From NCBI GenBank assembly GCA_022841825.1, contig JALHQT010000007.1, positions 284,957 to 348,956 on the forward strand: a DNA stretch of 64,000 nt, in the 5' to 3' direction. The position numbers and the translations under genes are program-made. This document shows, piece after piece, positions 44,597 to 54,040 of this stretch. How positions within the stretch are numbered: position 1 is the first letter of the stretch; every line of letters starts with the position of its first letter. Source of the stretch: Anaerolineae bacterium (lineage in GTDB: Bacteria; Chloroflexota; Anaerolineae; Aggregatilineales; Phototrophicaceae). The notes under the pieces were generated by a model that saw only the letters and a list, made by a program, of their open reading frames with translations, made no database searches and was not told the DNA's origin.

Positions 44597-45519
44597 AGGC
44601 GCTCCTCCTCGCCATCATCGGAGGGCGGCGCGGCGAAGCGCATGAAGACCAGCGCGAACAGCAGCAGGAAGACGCCCGTCACGACCGAGATCGCCGCCGC
44701 CTGACTGAGGCGGAACTGGCGAAAGCCCGTGTCGTAGATCAGGACGGGCAGCGTGGTCGTCGCCGATGACGGACCGCCAGCCGTCAGTAGCCAGATGACA
44801 TCGAAGACGTTAAAGGACATCAGTGTCCCGATCAACCCCATGACGAATAAGACCGATTGCAGCCCCGGCAGGGTGATACTGGCGAATTTTTGCAGCGTCG
44901 AGGCACCATCGACCGATGCCGCCTCGTAAAGCTCACTCGGGATGCGCTGGAGCGCGGCGAGCAGGATGACCGCCTGAAAGGGGAACCAGCGCCAGGAATT
45001 GATGGCGATGACCGAGGCGAATGCGCCATCCCCCGTGCTGAAAAAGCCAATCGGCTCCTGTGTGATGCCAAGCGCCACCAGCGCGTAGTTGACGATGCCG
45101 CCGGACGCGCTGAGCAGCCAGCGCCAGATGATGACGACGACGACTGTCGGCACGATCCACGACAGGATGATCCAGATGCGTGCGACTTTTTGTCCAGGGA
45201 AGTTCTGCTTGAGGATCAGCGCGGCGGCGAACGCCAATACCGTTTGCAGGGCGGCGTTGCCCAGCACCCAGATCAGGCTGCGTCCGAACGCCTCCCAGAA
45301 GCGTTCGGACTCAAAGAGACGTGTGTAATTGGCGAAGCCAACGAATTCGCCCGGCGTGCCGATGACGCGCACGTTCTGGAACGAGAGCGCCACCGACTGT
45401 GCCAGCGGGACGAGGATCGTCGCCGCCAGCCAGAGCATGAGCGGCAGCACGAATGCATAGCCGAGCCAGCGCGGTGTGCCAACTCCACGTCGGCGCGGTT
45501 GTGCGGTGCTTGCGCTCAT
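44593..45519 (-). CDS. Sugar ABC transporter permease (MalF-like)
   Basis: 308 residues, six spans; EAA loop LYEAASVDGASTLQKFASITLPGL. Stop overlaps the next permease start by four bases. A family B hairpin separates it from the upstream binding-protein gene. Confidence 0.9.
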   Translation of the reverse strand: MSASTAQPRRRGVGTPRWLGYAFVLPLMLWLAATILVPLAQSVALSFQNVRVIGTPGEFVGFANYTRLFESERFWEAFGRSLIWVLGNAALQTVLAFAAALILKQNFPGQKVARIWIILSWIVPTVVVVIIWRWLLSASGGIVNYALVALGITQEPIGFFSTGDGAFASVIAINSWRWFPFQAVILLAALQRIPSELYEAASVDGASTLQKFASITLPGLQSVLFVMGLIGTLMSFNVFDVIWLLTAGGPSSATTTLPVLIYDTGFRQFRLSQAAAISVVTGVFLLLFALVFMRFAAPPSDDGEEERL

Positions 45520-45563
45520 CGATGTGCCTTCTTCTCTCGGACCCGGCGCGCCTCGTCCCTATG

Positions 45564-45600
45564 CTCCCCCTCTCTGTGTGGAGAGGGGGATGGGGGTGAG
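45564..45600. repeat. Family B hairpin between binding protein and permease genes
   Basis: CCCCCTCTC/GAGAGGGGG 9-bp stem with loop TGTGTG, then ATGGGGGTGAGG. Its place in the operon could protect or separate the binding-protein mRNA. Confidence 0.7.
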
Positions 45601-45605
45601 GTCGC

Positions 45606-46901
45606 TTACCCGCTGATTGCTTCTTCCATCAGCGACTGCCCCTCGGCGACCGCGTCCGCTGCTGCCGTGCCATCGATCACGATCAGTTGCAGCGTCTGCG
45701 CCAGCAGGTTCTGCGCAGAAATAGCGGAGATGCTGGGGAAGGTGTTGCCGTTGGTGAAGCCGAACAGGCGACCACTGGCGGAGTTCGCCACCATCGTCTC
45801 GACCTGGCTGCGATACTTGACGACGAGCGGGTCATTCCAGAAGCTCTCTGCCTCTGCGCCGTCTTCAGTCACGGGCAGGAAGAGACCGGGTTCCATGTTG
45901 AGGAAGCGCCCGTAATTTTCCGGCTCCATCAACCAGGCGATGAAGCGCTGCGAGGCTTCGAGCTTTGCCGGGTCGTCCGTCAGGAACATGACGCCGTTGG
46001 CGTAGGAAATCGCACCGGGGTTTTCGGCATCGGCGGGTGCGGGGATGGCGACGACGCCCAGGTCTTCCGGATCGCCCTCTGCCTGGGTGTCATAGGTGGT
46101 GATGACTGTGAACTGCATGATCATGGCACAGGTGCGGTTGGCAAAGCAGGCTTCCGCCTCACCCCACGTCCAGTTCGGGCTGTCGGGCGGCGAGAACTGG
46201 TAGAGCTGGCTGTAGAAGTCGTAGGCGGCAACGGTGGCGTCGTTGGAGAAGCGCAGTGTGCCGTCGCTGTTATAGATCTCGTCCGCGCCCGCGTTGATCA
46301 TCAGGTTATAGATCGTCTGATCGGTATAGAGCTGGCGGTTGGCGGGGACGCCAATGCCATACTGACCGTCGGTGGTCAGCGCTTCGGCGGCGGCGAGCCA
46401 CTCTTCCCAGGTCGTCGGCGGGGTGATGCCCGCTTCTTCAAAGACGCTGTTGCGGAACCAGAGTGATTGCACCATGTTGTAGAGCGGGACTGCCCAGACG
46501 CCCTCATCGTAGCTGTAAGGCGCAACGGCGGCGGGGTAGAAGCTGTGCGCCTCGTCCAACGTGGAGATGAAGTCCGCGACGTTCTGAAGCTGACCGAGAT
46601 CTTTGAGGATGGGCGTGAAATCGGGGATGGCGAACAGCATCTCTGGCGCGTTGCCTGCGGCGACGGCGGCGGGTGCCTTGGTGTAGATTTCGCCCCAGTT
46701 CTGCGGCTCCTGCGAAACGATGATATCCGGGTTGGCGGCGTTGAATTCATCCATCAACATCTGAATCCGCTCGACGCGATGTGGCGGCTGTTCCATGTGC
46801 CACAGCGTGACTTCGACCGGGCTTTGGGCGGTTGCGGGCAGCACACTGACGATGAGCGTGAATGCCAGCACCAGAAGCATGAGACTATTTCGCCTGTGCA
46901 T
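45606..46901 (-). CDS. Sugar ABC transporter extracellular binding protein (type 1, MalE-like)
   Basis: 431 residues from ATG 46901, five bases after GGAGG. A signal peptide (SLMLLVLAFTLIVSVLPATAQ) is followed by VEVTLWHMEQPPHRVERIQ, then FNAANPDI. A family signature appears at YSYDEGVWAVPLYNMVQSL. It binds an oligosaccharide or sugar outside the cell for the MalF/MalG-like permeases. No lipobox Cys is seen, so anchoring may differ. Confidence 0.9.
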   Translation of the reverse strand: MHRRNSLMLLVLAFTLIVSVLPATAQSPVEVTLWHMEQPPHRVERIQMLMDEFNAANPDIIVSQEPQNWGEIYTKAPAAVAAGNAPEMLFAIPDFTPILKDLGQLQNVADFISTLDEAHSFYPAAVAPYSYDEGVWAVPLYNMVQSLWFRNSVFEEAGITPPTTWEEWLAAAEALTTDGQYGIGVPANRQLYTDQTIYNLMINAGADEIYNSDGTLRFSNDATVAAYDFYSQLYQFSPPDSPNWTWGEAEACFANRTCAMIMQFTVITTYDTQAEGDPEDLGVVAIPAPADAENPGAISYANGVMFLTDDPAKLEASQRFIAWLMEPENYGRFLNMEPGLFLPVTEDGAEAESFWNDPLVVKYRSQVETMVANSASGRLFGFTNGNTFPSISAISAQNLLAQTLQLIVIDGTAAADAVAEGQSLMEEAISG

Positions 46902-46972
46902 TGGTGTCCTCCGTAACAAAATACAACTTCGTCTCCGAAATGACCGAGCACTTCCCGGCTCGGAAATTCCCA

Positions 46973-47713
46973 TCACAAATGCGGGTTACGCCCGCGATAC
47001 CGCGCGATCAGCGCCGCATTGTTCGCCTTGGCGTTCGGCATGTTGGCGCTGATGTAGATCGGTGCCTGCTTGCCCTCGCGCTCCATGCGCATACACGCTT
47101 CGATCAGGATCGCATTGAGGATGAATGCGCCCGCGATAGTGGACAGCGGTCCCATCGCCTCCCCCGCTTCGCGCACCGGAATGAGCGCGTCGCCAGGGAT
47201 ACCCTGGTTGTCGATGACGATATCTGCGATGTCCGCCAGCTTCTTGCCGCTGGGTCCCGCCGGAGCCGCCGCCGCATAGGCAAGCGCGACGACGCCGATG
47301 ACCGTCAGCCCGCGCGCTTTGGCGACCATCGCCATCTCAACAGGCAGTGCGTTGACCCCACTGTTTGAGAAGATGAACATGACGGAACCGGGCACGAGCG
47401 CGTAGCGATTGAGGATGGCTTCGGCAAGACCACTGGTGCGTTCGAGCTGCGTGCTCAGGATCGCCCCTTCGTGCAGCATCAGACTGGAAAGCAGGATCGG
47501 GCAGACGGCGGCGAGACCGCCCGCACGGTAGTGCCCCTCCTCGGCAATCAGATGCGAGTGACCGGTGCCGAACAGGTAGATCATCGCGTCCTGGTCGAGC
47601 GCGGCATAGACCACATCCACCGCGCGCTGAAGCCCATCTGCCTGCGCGTTGACGAGCATGTCGAGGCGTGCCTGTATGGCATCGAGGTAGGCGCGTGTAC
47701 CGGAGAGCATCAT
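46973..47713 (-). CDS. SIS-domain sugar isomerase-like protein
   Basis: 246 residues; ATG overlaps the GntR stop. The SIS fold shows AMIYLFGTGHSHLIAEE, VMFIFSNSGVNALPVE (the SNSG phosphosugar loop) and GLTVIGVVAL. Long members of this type (UPF0309/DUF2529-like) are encoded in sugar-uptake operons. Role: aldose/ketose isomerisation or deamination of a phosphosugar, or sensing. Confidence 0.85.
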   Translation of the reverse strand: MMLSGTRAYLDAIQARLDMLVNAQADGLQRAVDVVYAALDQDAMIYLFGTGHSHLIAEEGHYRAGGLAAVCPILLSSLMLHEGAILSTQLERTSGLAEAILNRYALVPGSVMFIFSNSGVNALPVEMAMVAKARGLTVIGVVALAYAAAAPAGPSGKKLADIADIVIDNQGIPGDALIPVREAGEAMGPLSTIAGAFILNAILIEACMRMEREGKQAPIYISANMPNAKANNAALIARYRGRNPHL

Positions 47714-48468
47714 CCTTCGTTTCCTCTCTCTGTCGGCGCGATCAGGTTGAGAGTCGCCTGAAGCTGGTAGCGGTCACCGCGATAGACCGACTGGACGTAC
47801 TCGACTGGCTGCTGCGCGTCATTGTGCGTCACGCGGTGCAGCGCCAGCACGGGGATACCATCGGTGATGTTCAGCAGGTCGCGCTCCTCACGGCTCGGCA
47901 TCCGCGCGGCGATCACCTGCCGGGCGGTGACCAACCGCTGCCCATACTGATCGCGCAGCACACTGTAGAGTGATTCGCGGCTGAAGTCGTGCGTATCCAG
48001 GATGTCCTGGCACAGGCGCAGGTTGAGATGGCAGATCTCCCACGCCAGCGGTTCGCCATCGGCAAGGCGCAGACGGCTGAGCAGCCCCACCTGGGTGTCG
48101 GGCAGGACTTGGAGGTGGGCGGCGATGTCGGCATCGGCGCGCATCTTTTCGACCCGGACGACGCGGCTGCCGGAGATGCGACCCCGCCGCTGCATATCTT
48201 CCGTGAAGCTGGTCAGGTGGCGTAAATCCTGGTCAATGCGCTGATCGCGCACGTAGGTGCCTTTGCCGACCCGCGTATCGATGAAGCCATCCTGCATCAG
48301 CGCCTGTATCGCCTGGCGGGCGGTCATCCGACTGATGTTGTACTGCTGCGCGAGTTCGCGTTCCGACGGCAGACGCCCGTCCTTGCCGTAAACGCCATCT
48401 TCGATCTGCGTTTGCAGATGCGACTTGAGCTGAAGATAGAGCGGGACAACTGACTCTGGGTTCAACAT
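47710..48468 (-). CDS. GntR-family (HutC subfamily) transcription regulator
   Basis: 252 residues from ATG 48468; a longer frame to 48567 would run through the operator. N-terminal winged helix VPLYLQLKSHLQTQIEDG...LPSERELAQQYNISRMTARQAI; C-terminal UTRA sensor (YGQRLVTARQVIAARMPS, then IPVLALHRVTHND). It probably represses the sugar operon until a phosphosugar binds. A GTCTAGAC core operator lies in its own upstream region. Confidence 0.9.
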   Translation of the reverse strand: MLNPESVVPLYLQLKSHLQTQIEDGVYGKDGRLPSERELAQQYNISRMTARQAIQALMQDGFIDTRVGKGTYVRDQRIDQDLRHLTSFTEDMQRRGRISGSRVVRVEKMRADADIAAHLQVLPDTQVGLLSRLRLADGEPLAWEICHLNLRLCQDILDTHDFSRESLYSVLRDQYGQRLVTARQVIAARMPSREERDLLNITDGIPVLALHRVTHNDAQQPVEYVQSVYRGDRYQLQATLNLIAPTERGNEG

Positions 48469-48487
48469 ACGACAGACTGGTATGTGC

Positions 48488-48499
48488 TGGTCTAGACCA
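48488..48499. promoter_or_regulatory. Putative HutC-type operator
   Basis: Perfect 12-bp palindrome TGGTCTAGACCA, 20 bases upstream of the GntR start; it contains the GTxTAxAC pattern known for HutC-like regulators. Suggests autoregulation of the operon. Confidence 0.6.
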
Positions 48500-48582
48500 C
48501 TCCAGGGAATATACCCAGTGACGTATGGACTGTCAAGACTTCCGATGACCGTAATGTGCATCGTCATTGACTCCTCTGCATA

Positions 48583-48607
48583 TTGATGTTAGTATAACTA
48601 TCATCAA
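48583..48607. promoter_or_regulatory. Putative TetR operator
   Basis: TTGATGTTAGT and ACTATCATCAA form an almost perfect inverted repeat of 25 bp between the divergent GntR and TetR genes. The half-sites fit a TetR dimer rather than HutC. Confidence 0.55.
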
Positions 48608-48635
48608 TTTAACCTGATTAATATCAATCAACCAC

Positions 48636-49229
48636 ATGACCAAACGTCCCTATCGCGGCACTGCCCAGGCAGAGGTCGCCGCATTAACGCGCCAGCGCAT
48701 CATCGACGCGACGCTTGCGCTCGCCGACGAACGTTGGATCGACGAGATCACGCTCGACCAGATCGCCGAAGGTGCCAGCGTCACCGTGCAAACCATCCTC
48801 CGTCACTTTGGCTCAAAGGACAGCCTGGCAGCGACTGCCGCGCGCCTCGGCAGCAACGCCGTCATTCAGCAACGCGATTCGGCAGTGGCGGGCGACCTGA
48901 CGAGCATCGTCGCCAACCTGGTTGACCATTACGAGCAGATGGGCGACCGGGTCTTCCGCACGCTGGCGCAGGAGGAAATCCATCCACAGCTCAGGGAGTT
49001 CCTGCAAGAGGGGCGCAATTTTCATCGGCAGTGGGTCGAGCGCGTCTTCGCGCCCTGGCTGCAGGCGCTGCCAGATGCCCCGCCCGAAAACCTGACTCTC
49101 CAACTGATCGCCACCTGCGATGTCTACCTGTGGAAACTGCTCCGCCGCGACCTGTCATGCTCGGCTGAGCAGTACGGTGTCGTGCTGAAGGACATGCTTA
49201 CCGCGCTGCTCCAACATTCTGAAGGATAA
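48636..49229 (+). CDS. TetR-family transcription regulator
   Basis: 197 residues. Helix-turn-helix ITLDQIAEGASVTVQTILRHFGSKDSLA at about 37-64 is the classic TetR form. The C-terminal ligand domain is unrecognised. It is 4 bases upstream of a glycosyltransferase gene and probably controls both. Confidence 0.9.
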   Translation: MTKRPYRGTAQAEVAALTRQRIIDATLALADERWIDEITLDQIAEGASVTVQTILRHFGSKDSLAATAARLGSNAVIQQRDSAVAGDLTSIVANLVDHYEQMGDRVFRTLAQEEIHPQLREFLQEGRNFHRQWVERVFAPWLQALPDAPPENLTLQLIATCDVYLWKLLRRDLSCSAEQYGVVLKDMLTALLQHSEG

Positions 49230-49233
49230 GATC

Positions 49234-50529
49234 ATGCCGACTCACGCTCAGACTCCGCGACGCTTTCTTTTCGTGCTGTTTGAAGGCGGCGGCAACGTCC
49301 CGCCGATGCTCGGTTTAGCCCGCCGGTTGGTCGAGCGTGGGCATCATGTGCGCGTGATCGGCGAGCCTGCCAACGAAGCGGAGATCAAAGCGGCGGGCTG
49401 CGAATTCACACCTTACACCCGCGCGCCGCATCGCTTCGACAAATCCGCCGAGAGCACCTTCATGGATGACTACCTGGGCAAGACGCCGATCTACGCGCTC
49501 TTCCGCTTCATCGACCGCGTGCTGGCGGGTCCTGCCCTGGAGTATGCGCAGGATGTGCTGGAGGAGCTTGAGCGCCGACCGGTTGACCTGGTCGTGGTCA
49601 ATGAATTCTTGTTCGGTGGTCTGTTCGCCGCCGAAAAGCTGGGCATCCCCAGCGTGATGGTCACGCCTGGCATCTACAATTTCTACGCGCCGGGCTTGCC
49701 GCCGCCGGGGATGACCCCGCTCTCAGGTCCCGCCGGATGGCTGCGGGACAAAGGCTACGGCATGATGTTCAAGCGCATCGTCGCCCATGCAGTACCAGGG
49801 CTGCGCCGCGCGCGCCAAGGGCTGGGTCTTGATCCGGCTATCGACCCGCTGGACTATATGGCGAAGCTGGAACGCAGCCTCGTCCTGACGAGTCCGGCAT
49901 TCGAGTTCCCCGCGCGCTTCAGCGCAAACATACGCCTCACCGGTCCCGTCATCGACGACCCCGCCCTGGTCGAACCCTGGCAGTCGCCCTGGGCAGAGGA
50001 CGACGAGCGCCCGCTGGTCGTCGTCAGCTTCAGCACCACCTACCAGGCGCATGAAGCCATCTTGCAGCGGGTGATCGACGCATGTGCGGAGCTGCCCGTG
50101 CGTGCCCTGGTCACGGTCGGACCCGCCATCGACCCGGCACGCCTGCGCGCGACGCCCAATGTCGTGCTGCGCCGTTACATCTCACACGCGCAGGTCTTCC
50201 CGTACGCTGCGGCGGTCGTCACCCATGCCGGGCATGGGACGGTCATCCGCGCGCTGGCAGCGGGCGTGCCGCTGGTCTGCATCCCGGTTGGGCGCGACCA
50301 ACCCGGCAATGCCGCCCGCGTGGCGGCGCGCGGCGCGGGGCTGCACGTTTCGCCCAAGGCGGAGCCGCCCGCCATCCGACAGGCGATCCAGAAGGTTCTG
50401 GACGTGTCGGGCTACCGCGCGAGCGCCCGCAAACTGTCGGAGGTCATCCGCCGGGATGCGCAGTCGTGCGCCGCGATTGAGGAGCTTGAGCGAATTGCGT
50501 ACGTGCAGGAACCCGTGGCTGAAGGATAA
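49234..50529 (+). CDS. GT1-family glycosyltransferase (MGT-like)
   Basis: 431 residues. VLFEGGGNVPPMLGLARRLVERGHHVRVIG is the usual GT1 opening. Donor-side landmarks: PLVVVSFSTTYQAHE and the late VVTHAGHGTVIRALAAGVPLVCIP, then GRDQPGNAARVAARGAGL (HxGxGT...RDQ motif). Such enzymes glycosylate small molecules such as antibiotics or lipids. With the TetR gene upstream it may be a detoxification pair. Confidence 0.9.
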   Translation: MPTHAQTPRRFLFVLFEGGGNVPPMLGLARRLVERGHHVRVIGEPANEAEIKAAGCEFTPYTRAPHRFDKSAESTFMDDYLGKTPIYALFRFIDRVLAGPALEYAQDVLEELERRPVDLVVVNEFLFGGLFAAEKLGIPSVMVTPGIYNFYAPGLPPPGMTPLSGPAGWLRDKGYGMMFKRIVAHAVPGLRRARQGLGLDPAIDPLDYMAKLERSLVLTSPAFEFPARFSANIRLTGPVIDDPALVEPWQSPWAEDDERPLVVVSFSTTYQAHEAILQRVIDACAELPVRALVTVGPAIDPARLRATPNVVLRRYISHAQVFPYAAAVVTHAGHGTVIRALAAGVPLVCIPVGRDQPGNAARVAARGAGLHVSPKAEPPAIRQAIQKVLDVSGYRASARKLSEVIRRDAQSCAAIEELERIAYVQEPVAEG

Positions 50530-50536
50530 GCGGACG

Positions 50537-51190
50537 CTACATCACCAGATCGAAGAGGTAGTGCTCCAGATAGCAGTGCTGGTCCGCCACAAACGGCAGT
50601 CCATGCCGTGTATCGTAGAGCGTGTGCTGCTGCGGCACCAGGCAGCCGAGGCTGAAGCGTGCCCGCATCACGCTCGCTCCCAGGCGATAGACCGCCCGCC
50701 CAAACGCGAACACGTCGGGATGCGCGCGCTCGTCGCCTGCCCACTCGTCAAAAACATGGTCGGCAGCATCAGGGCGGCAGACCCAGCAGCGGCGGGCGTG
50801 ACCATCGCGTTCGTAGCCACGCCCGCACGAGACGAGCTTCGCCGCGTCGATGCGCGCCATCTCATGTTTGAACCAGGCGACCTGTGACGCGCTGAGGGGG
50901 CGCTCCTCAATATTCGGATCAACCCCGTTAGGAAGTGTCTCAGGCAGCGCTTGATTCGCGCGCTGAAGTCTGAACGCGGTCAAGATCCAATCCGGCTCCT
51001 GCTCGCCAAGATGGCGCAGGCGAACCAGTTTCGCCGTCGAGGCTGCATCATCGCGGATGTGAATGGTGAGCAGGAAGCTATCCGAGAATGTCGCGACGGA
51101 CAACATGCGATACACGATGCCGGTCGTCGGCGGCTGGAAAGCGTTCACCAGTCCAAAAGCATGCTGGTAAATGTCGAGCAGAGTGTCCAT
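50537..51190 (-). CDS. Uncharacterised protein, 217 aa
   Basis: ATG 51190 follows AGGAGGGTAGA, an excellent ribosome site. No family recognised. It has a cluster of cysteines (CGRGYERDGHARRCWVCRP, about 134-152) that could bind metal, and starts with a helical segment. It converges on the glycosyltransferase gene with 7 bases between stops. Confidence 0.7.
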   Translation of the reverse strand: MDTLLDIYQHAFGLVNAFQPPTTGIVYRMLSVATFSDSFLLTIHIRDDAASTAKLVRLRHLGEQEPDWILTAFRLQRANQALPETLPNGVDPNIEERPLSASQVAWFKHEMARIDAAKLVSCGRGYERDGHARRCWVCRPDAADHVFDEWAGDERAHPDVFAFGRAVYRLGASVMRARFSLGCLVPQQHTLYDTRHGLPFVADQHCYLEHYLFDLVM

Positions 51191-51215
51191 TCTACCCTCC
51201 TGGGCGGGGATTCCC

Positions 51216-51578
51216 CTACTTGACTCCAACGCTTTCCAGCTTCATGCGCAAGTCACTCAGCTTGACGGGCTTCGCCAGGTAGCTGGTCGCGCCCGCTTCT
51301 TCTGCCTCGGCGATCCGGGGGGGCGCGGATGCCGAGATGATGATGATCGGCAGCGTCGCCAGCACCGGATTTTGACGTATTTCCTTGCACAGATCGAGAC
51401 CATTGGAATCCGGCAGCATGATATCGAGCAGGATCGCATCCGGCACATGGATGGCAAGTCGGTCGCGGGTCTGGTGCGCGTTCAGGGCTTCAAGCGTCTC
51501 GTGCCCGATGATCTTGAGGAAGGTCGCCAACATCTCAAGGGTCAACGGTTCATCATCCACGATCAGAATCTTCGCCAT
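51216..51578 (-). CDS. Stand-alone response-regulator receiver domain
   Basis: 120 residues: ILIVDDEPLTLEML (acidic pair), DAILLDIMLPDSNGLDL (phospho-Asp), IIISASAP (Thr/Ser) and LAKPVKLSDL (Lys) give a full REC domain. No output domain. A cognate kinase is not in the window. Confidence 0.92.
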   Translation of the reverse strand: MAKILIVDDEPLTLEMLATFLKIIGHETLEALNAHQTRDRLAIHVPDAILLDIMLPDSNGLDLCKEIRQNPVLATLPIIIISASAPPRIAEAEEAGATSYLAKPVKLSDLRMKLESVGVK

Positions 51579-51580
51579 GC

Positions 51581-52726
51581 TCAGAGTGCCTTTTCATACA
51601 GTCGATGGGTCTTGTAAATCTGGCTGCCAAAGTTCTTGGCGATGCTGACCATCGCCTCATTGGTCTCCAAAATCCAGCCAGAGTCCGAATGATAATACCC
51701 GATGTCGGTAATGGCGCGTAGGATGCTGGAATACATCACCGCGTCTACCCCTCGCCCGCGATACTTCTCCTTGACGCCCATCAGCGGCACGCGCACTCCG
51801 TCGATCACCTTGCGCACCTTCCAGTGCCACAGCACCTTGAGCAGCGACAGGACTTCTGGTTCGCTTGGGCGCGGGTACGCCTTTTGCAGCGCGACATTGA
51901 GATCGGGCACCGCCAGGATGAAGCCCGCCGGATCGCCCTCGACATCGGCGAAGTAGAGCAGGCGCGGATCGACGATCAAGCCCAGCCCATTAACCAGGTT
52001 ATCCAGCTCACGCGGCGTCAGCGGGGTAAAGCCCCAGTTCTTCTCCCAGGCGGTGTTGTAGATGTCCTTGATGAGGGCGAATTCGTCTTTCATGCGCCGG
52101 GGGTTGGCGGGGCGAATGCTGATCTTGCTGCGCTTCATGATGCTGCCCGCGATGCGCGCCAGGCGGTCGTGCAGCCCGTTTTCGCGCGCCTGCCCCTGGT
52201 CGAGATAAAAGCTGTAGACATCCATGACTTTGTGCAGCCCCGCCCCTTCGATCAGACGCGGGTAGTAGCGCGGCTGGTAGGGCATCAGCAGCACCGGGCG
52301 GGTGTAACCATCCACCAGACAGCCAACATCTTCCGTCGGCGTGAAGGTCTGGGGACCGCGAATGATGGGGTAGCCTTTCGCTTTCACCCATTCGCTCGCC
52401 GTATCGATCAGCGCCGTTGCCACGTCCTGGTCGTCGATACATTCAAACGCGCCAAACCAGCCGAGCCGTTCGCCCTGAAACTCGTTATAGCGATGGTTGA
52501 TGACCGCGCCGACCGTGCCGATCAGCGTATCGCCGCGCCAGGCGCAGAAGTATTCGCCCTCCATGTATTCCCACGCCGCGCCGCGCTTCCTGTCCAGCAC
52601 ATCAGCGCGCATCGAATGGAGCGGCGGCACCCAGTTCGGATCGTCCTTGTAGATCGTCCACGGGAAATTGAAGAATGCGCGATAATCGCGCTCGGTTTCG
52701 ACTTTGCGAATTTCAAATGCGGGCAT
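51581..52726 (-). CDS. GNAT-like acetyltransferase family protein, 381 aa
   Basis: ATG 52726 is chosen by the protein start MPAFEIRKVETERDYRAFFNF; the frame runs further upstream, antisense to the aminotransferase. Segments IGTVGAVINHRYNEFQGERLGWFGAFE and PLMGVKEKYRGRGVDAVMY (R/Q-x-x-G-x-G/A acetyl-CoA loop) fit GNAT folds, possibly two in tandem. It is two bases from the REC gene. Substrate unknown. Confidence 0.8.
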   Translation of the reverse strand: MPAFEIRKVETERDYRAFFNFPWTIYKDDPNWVPPLHSMRADVLDRKRGAAWEYMEGEYFCAWRGDTLIGTVGAVINHRYNEFQGERLGWFGAFECIDDQDVATALIDTASEWVKAKGYPIIRGPQTFTPTEDVGCLVDGYTRPVLLMPYQPRYYPRLIEGAGLHKVMDVYSFYLDQGQARENGLHDRLARIAGSIMKRSKISIRPANPRRMKDEFALIKDIYNTAWEKNWGFTPLTPRELDNLVNGLGLIVDPRLLYFADVEGDPAGFILAVPDLNVALQKAYPRPSEPEVLSLLKVLWHWKVRKVIDGVRVPLMGVKEKYRGRGVDAVMYSSILRAITDIGYYHSDSGWILETNEAMVSIAKNFGSQIYKTHRLYEKAL

Positions 52727-52861
52727 GGCGTGTGTGTCCCGACGGCAAAATGGCTCAACATGCGAACAATAGTACCAGCGCAGGCGCGACTTGGCGATTG
52801 AGTTTGCTTCGACCAGACGTACAATATCGCTGGTTGTTTGTCCACCAATCGAGGCAATTCC

Positions 52862-53950
52862 ATGCGCAGTGATAAGCACAAACGGCTCGTCATCCCCGGT
52901 CCCGTCGAAGTCCGTCCCGAAATCCTGGATGCCCAGGCGCAGTGGATGATCGGGCATCGCACGACCGCCTTCGCCGACCTGTTCGCACGGCTGCAAGACA
53001 AACTCAAGCAGGCATTCCTGACCCAGTACCGCGTCTTCATCAGCGGCTCGTCGGGCACGGGCTTGTGGGAGGGGGCATCGCGCAACTGCATCCGCGACGG
53101 GCACAAGGCGCTGCACCTGGTCGGCGGCGCGTTCAGCGAGCGCTGGGTGGATGTCAGCCGTCTCAACGGCAAAGAGGTCGATGTGATCGAAGTCCCCTGG
53201 GGGCAGGCACACACGCCCGACATGGTCGCCGATGCGCTCAAACGCGAACGTTACGACGCCGTTTGCATCACGCACAACGAGACCAGCACGGGCGTGACCA
53301 ACGACGTGAAGGCAATTGCCGATGTCATCCGCCCTTACGAAGACACGCTGATCCTGGTCGATACGGTCAGCGGCATCATGGGCGCGGAATTCCGCACCGA
53401 CGCCTGGGGCGTGGATTTGGCGCTCACGTCCTCGCAGAAGGCGTTCGCACTGCCGCCCGGTCTGGCGCTCGCCAGCGTCAGCGACCGCGTGCTGGAGCGC
53501 GCGAAGACCGTCACGAATCGCGGCTACTACTTCGACTTTGTCGATTGGGAGGCAAGCGCGAAGAAGAACAACACGACTTCGACGCCGCCCGTCGCGCTGA
53601 TGTTCGCGCTGGAAGCGCAGTTGGACGACATCCTCGCCGAAACGCTGCAAGGACGCTGGGCGCGCCACATGCAGATGCGCGATATGACCCACGCCTGGGC
53701 GATCTCGCGGGAGTTCGGGCTGTTCGCGCAGGAGGGCTACCGCTCGCCGACGGTGACGACCGTCGATAACCAGGCGCGCGGCATCGACGTGGACGAGATG
53801 GCGAAGTTCATGGGCGGCAAGGGCTGGTCGATGGACAAGGGCTACGGCAAGATCAAGGGCAAGACCTTCCGCATCGCGCACATGGGCGACATGCAGCCCA
53901 GCGAAGTCGAAGGCATTCTCGCCGGTCTCGACGAGTTTATCGGGGCGTAG
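52862..53950 (+). CDS. Class V aminotransferase (alanine-glyoxylate / serine-pyruvate type)
   Basis: 362 residues from ATG 52862. FISGSSGTGLWEGASRN binds the PLP phosphate; VDTVSGIMGAEFRTD has the conserved Asp; SSQKAFALPPGLAL has the Schiff-base Lys. Fold type I enzyme, likely transferring an amino group between alanine or serine and glyoxylate or pyruvate. Divergent from the GNAT-like gene. Confidence 0.92.
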   Translation: MRSDKHKRLVIPGPVEVRPEILDAQAQWMIGHRTTAFADLFARLQDKLKQAFLTQYRVFISGSSGTGLWEGASRNCIRDGHKALHLVGGAFSERWVDVSRLNGKEVDVIEVPWGQAHTPDMVADALKRERYDAVCITHNETSTGVTNDVKAIADVIRPYEDTLILVDTVSGIMGAEFRTDAWGVDLALTSSQKAFALPPGLALASVSDRVLERAKTVTNRGYYFDFVDWEASAKKNNTTSTPPVALMFALEAQLDDILAETLQGRWARHMQMRDMTHAWAISREFGLFAQEGYRSPTVTTVDNQARGIDVDEMAKFMGGKGWSMDKGYGKIKGKTFRIAHMGDMQPSEVEGILAGLDEFIGA

Positions 53951-54040
53951 CGCTGCCCCCCTCACCATTGGGGCGATCTCTGGCGCGGAACACGCCTATA
54001 ATGGGGTCTGCGACAGGTTTGATTTGGGAGCGAACGATCT

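Noticed and set aside
51581-53968. 795-codon minus frame joining antisense DNA to the GNAT-like gene
   Set aside because: The upstream 400 codons lie opposite the class V aminotransferase; the natural start is at 52726.
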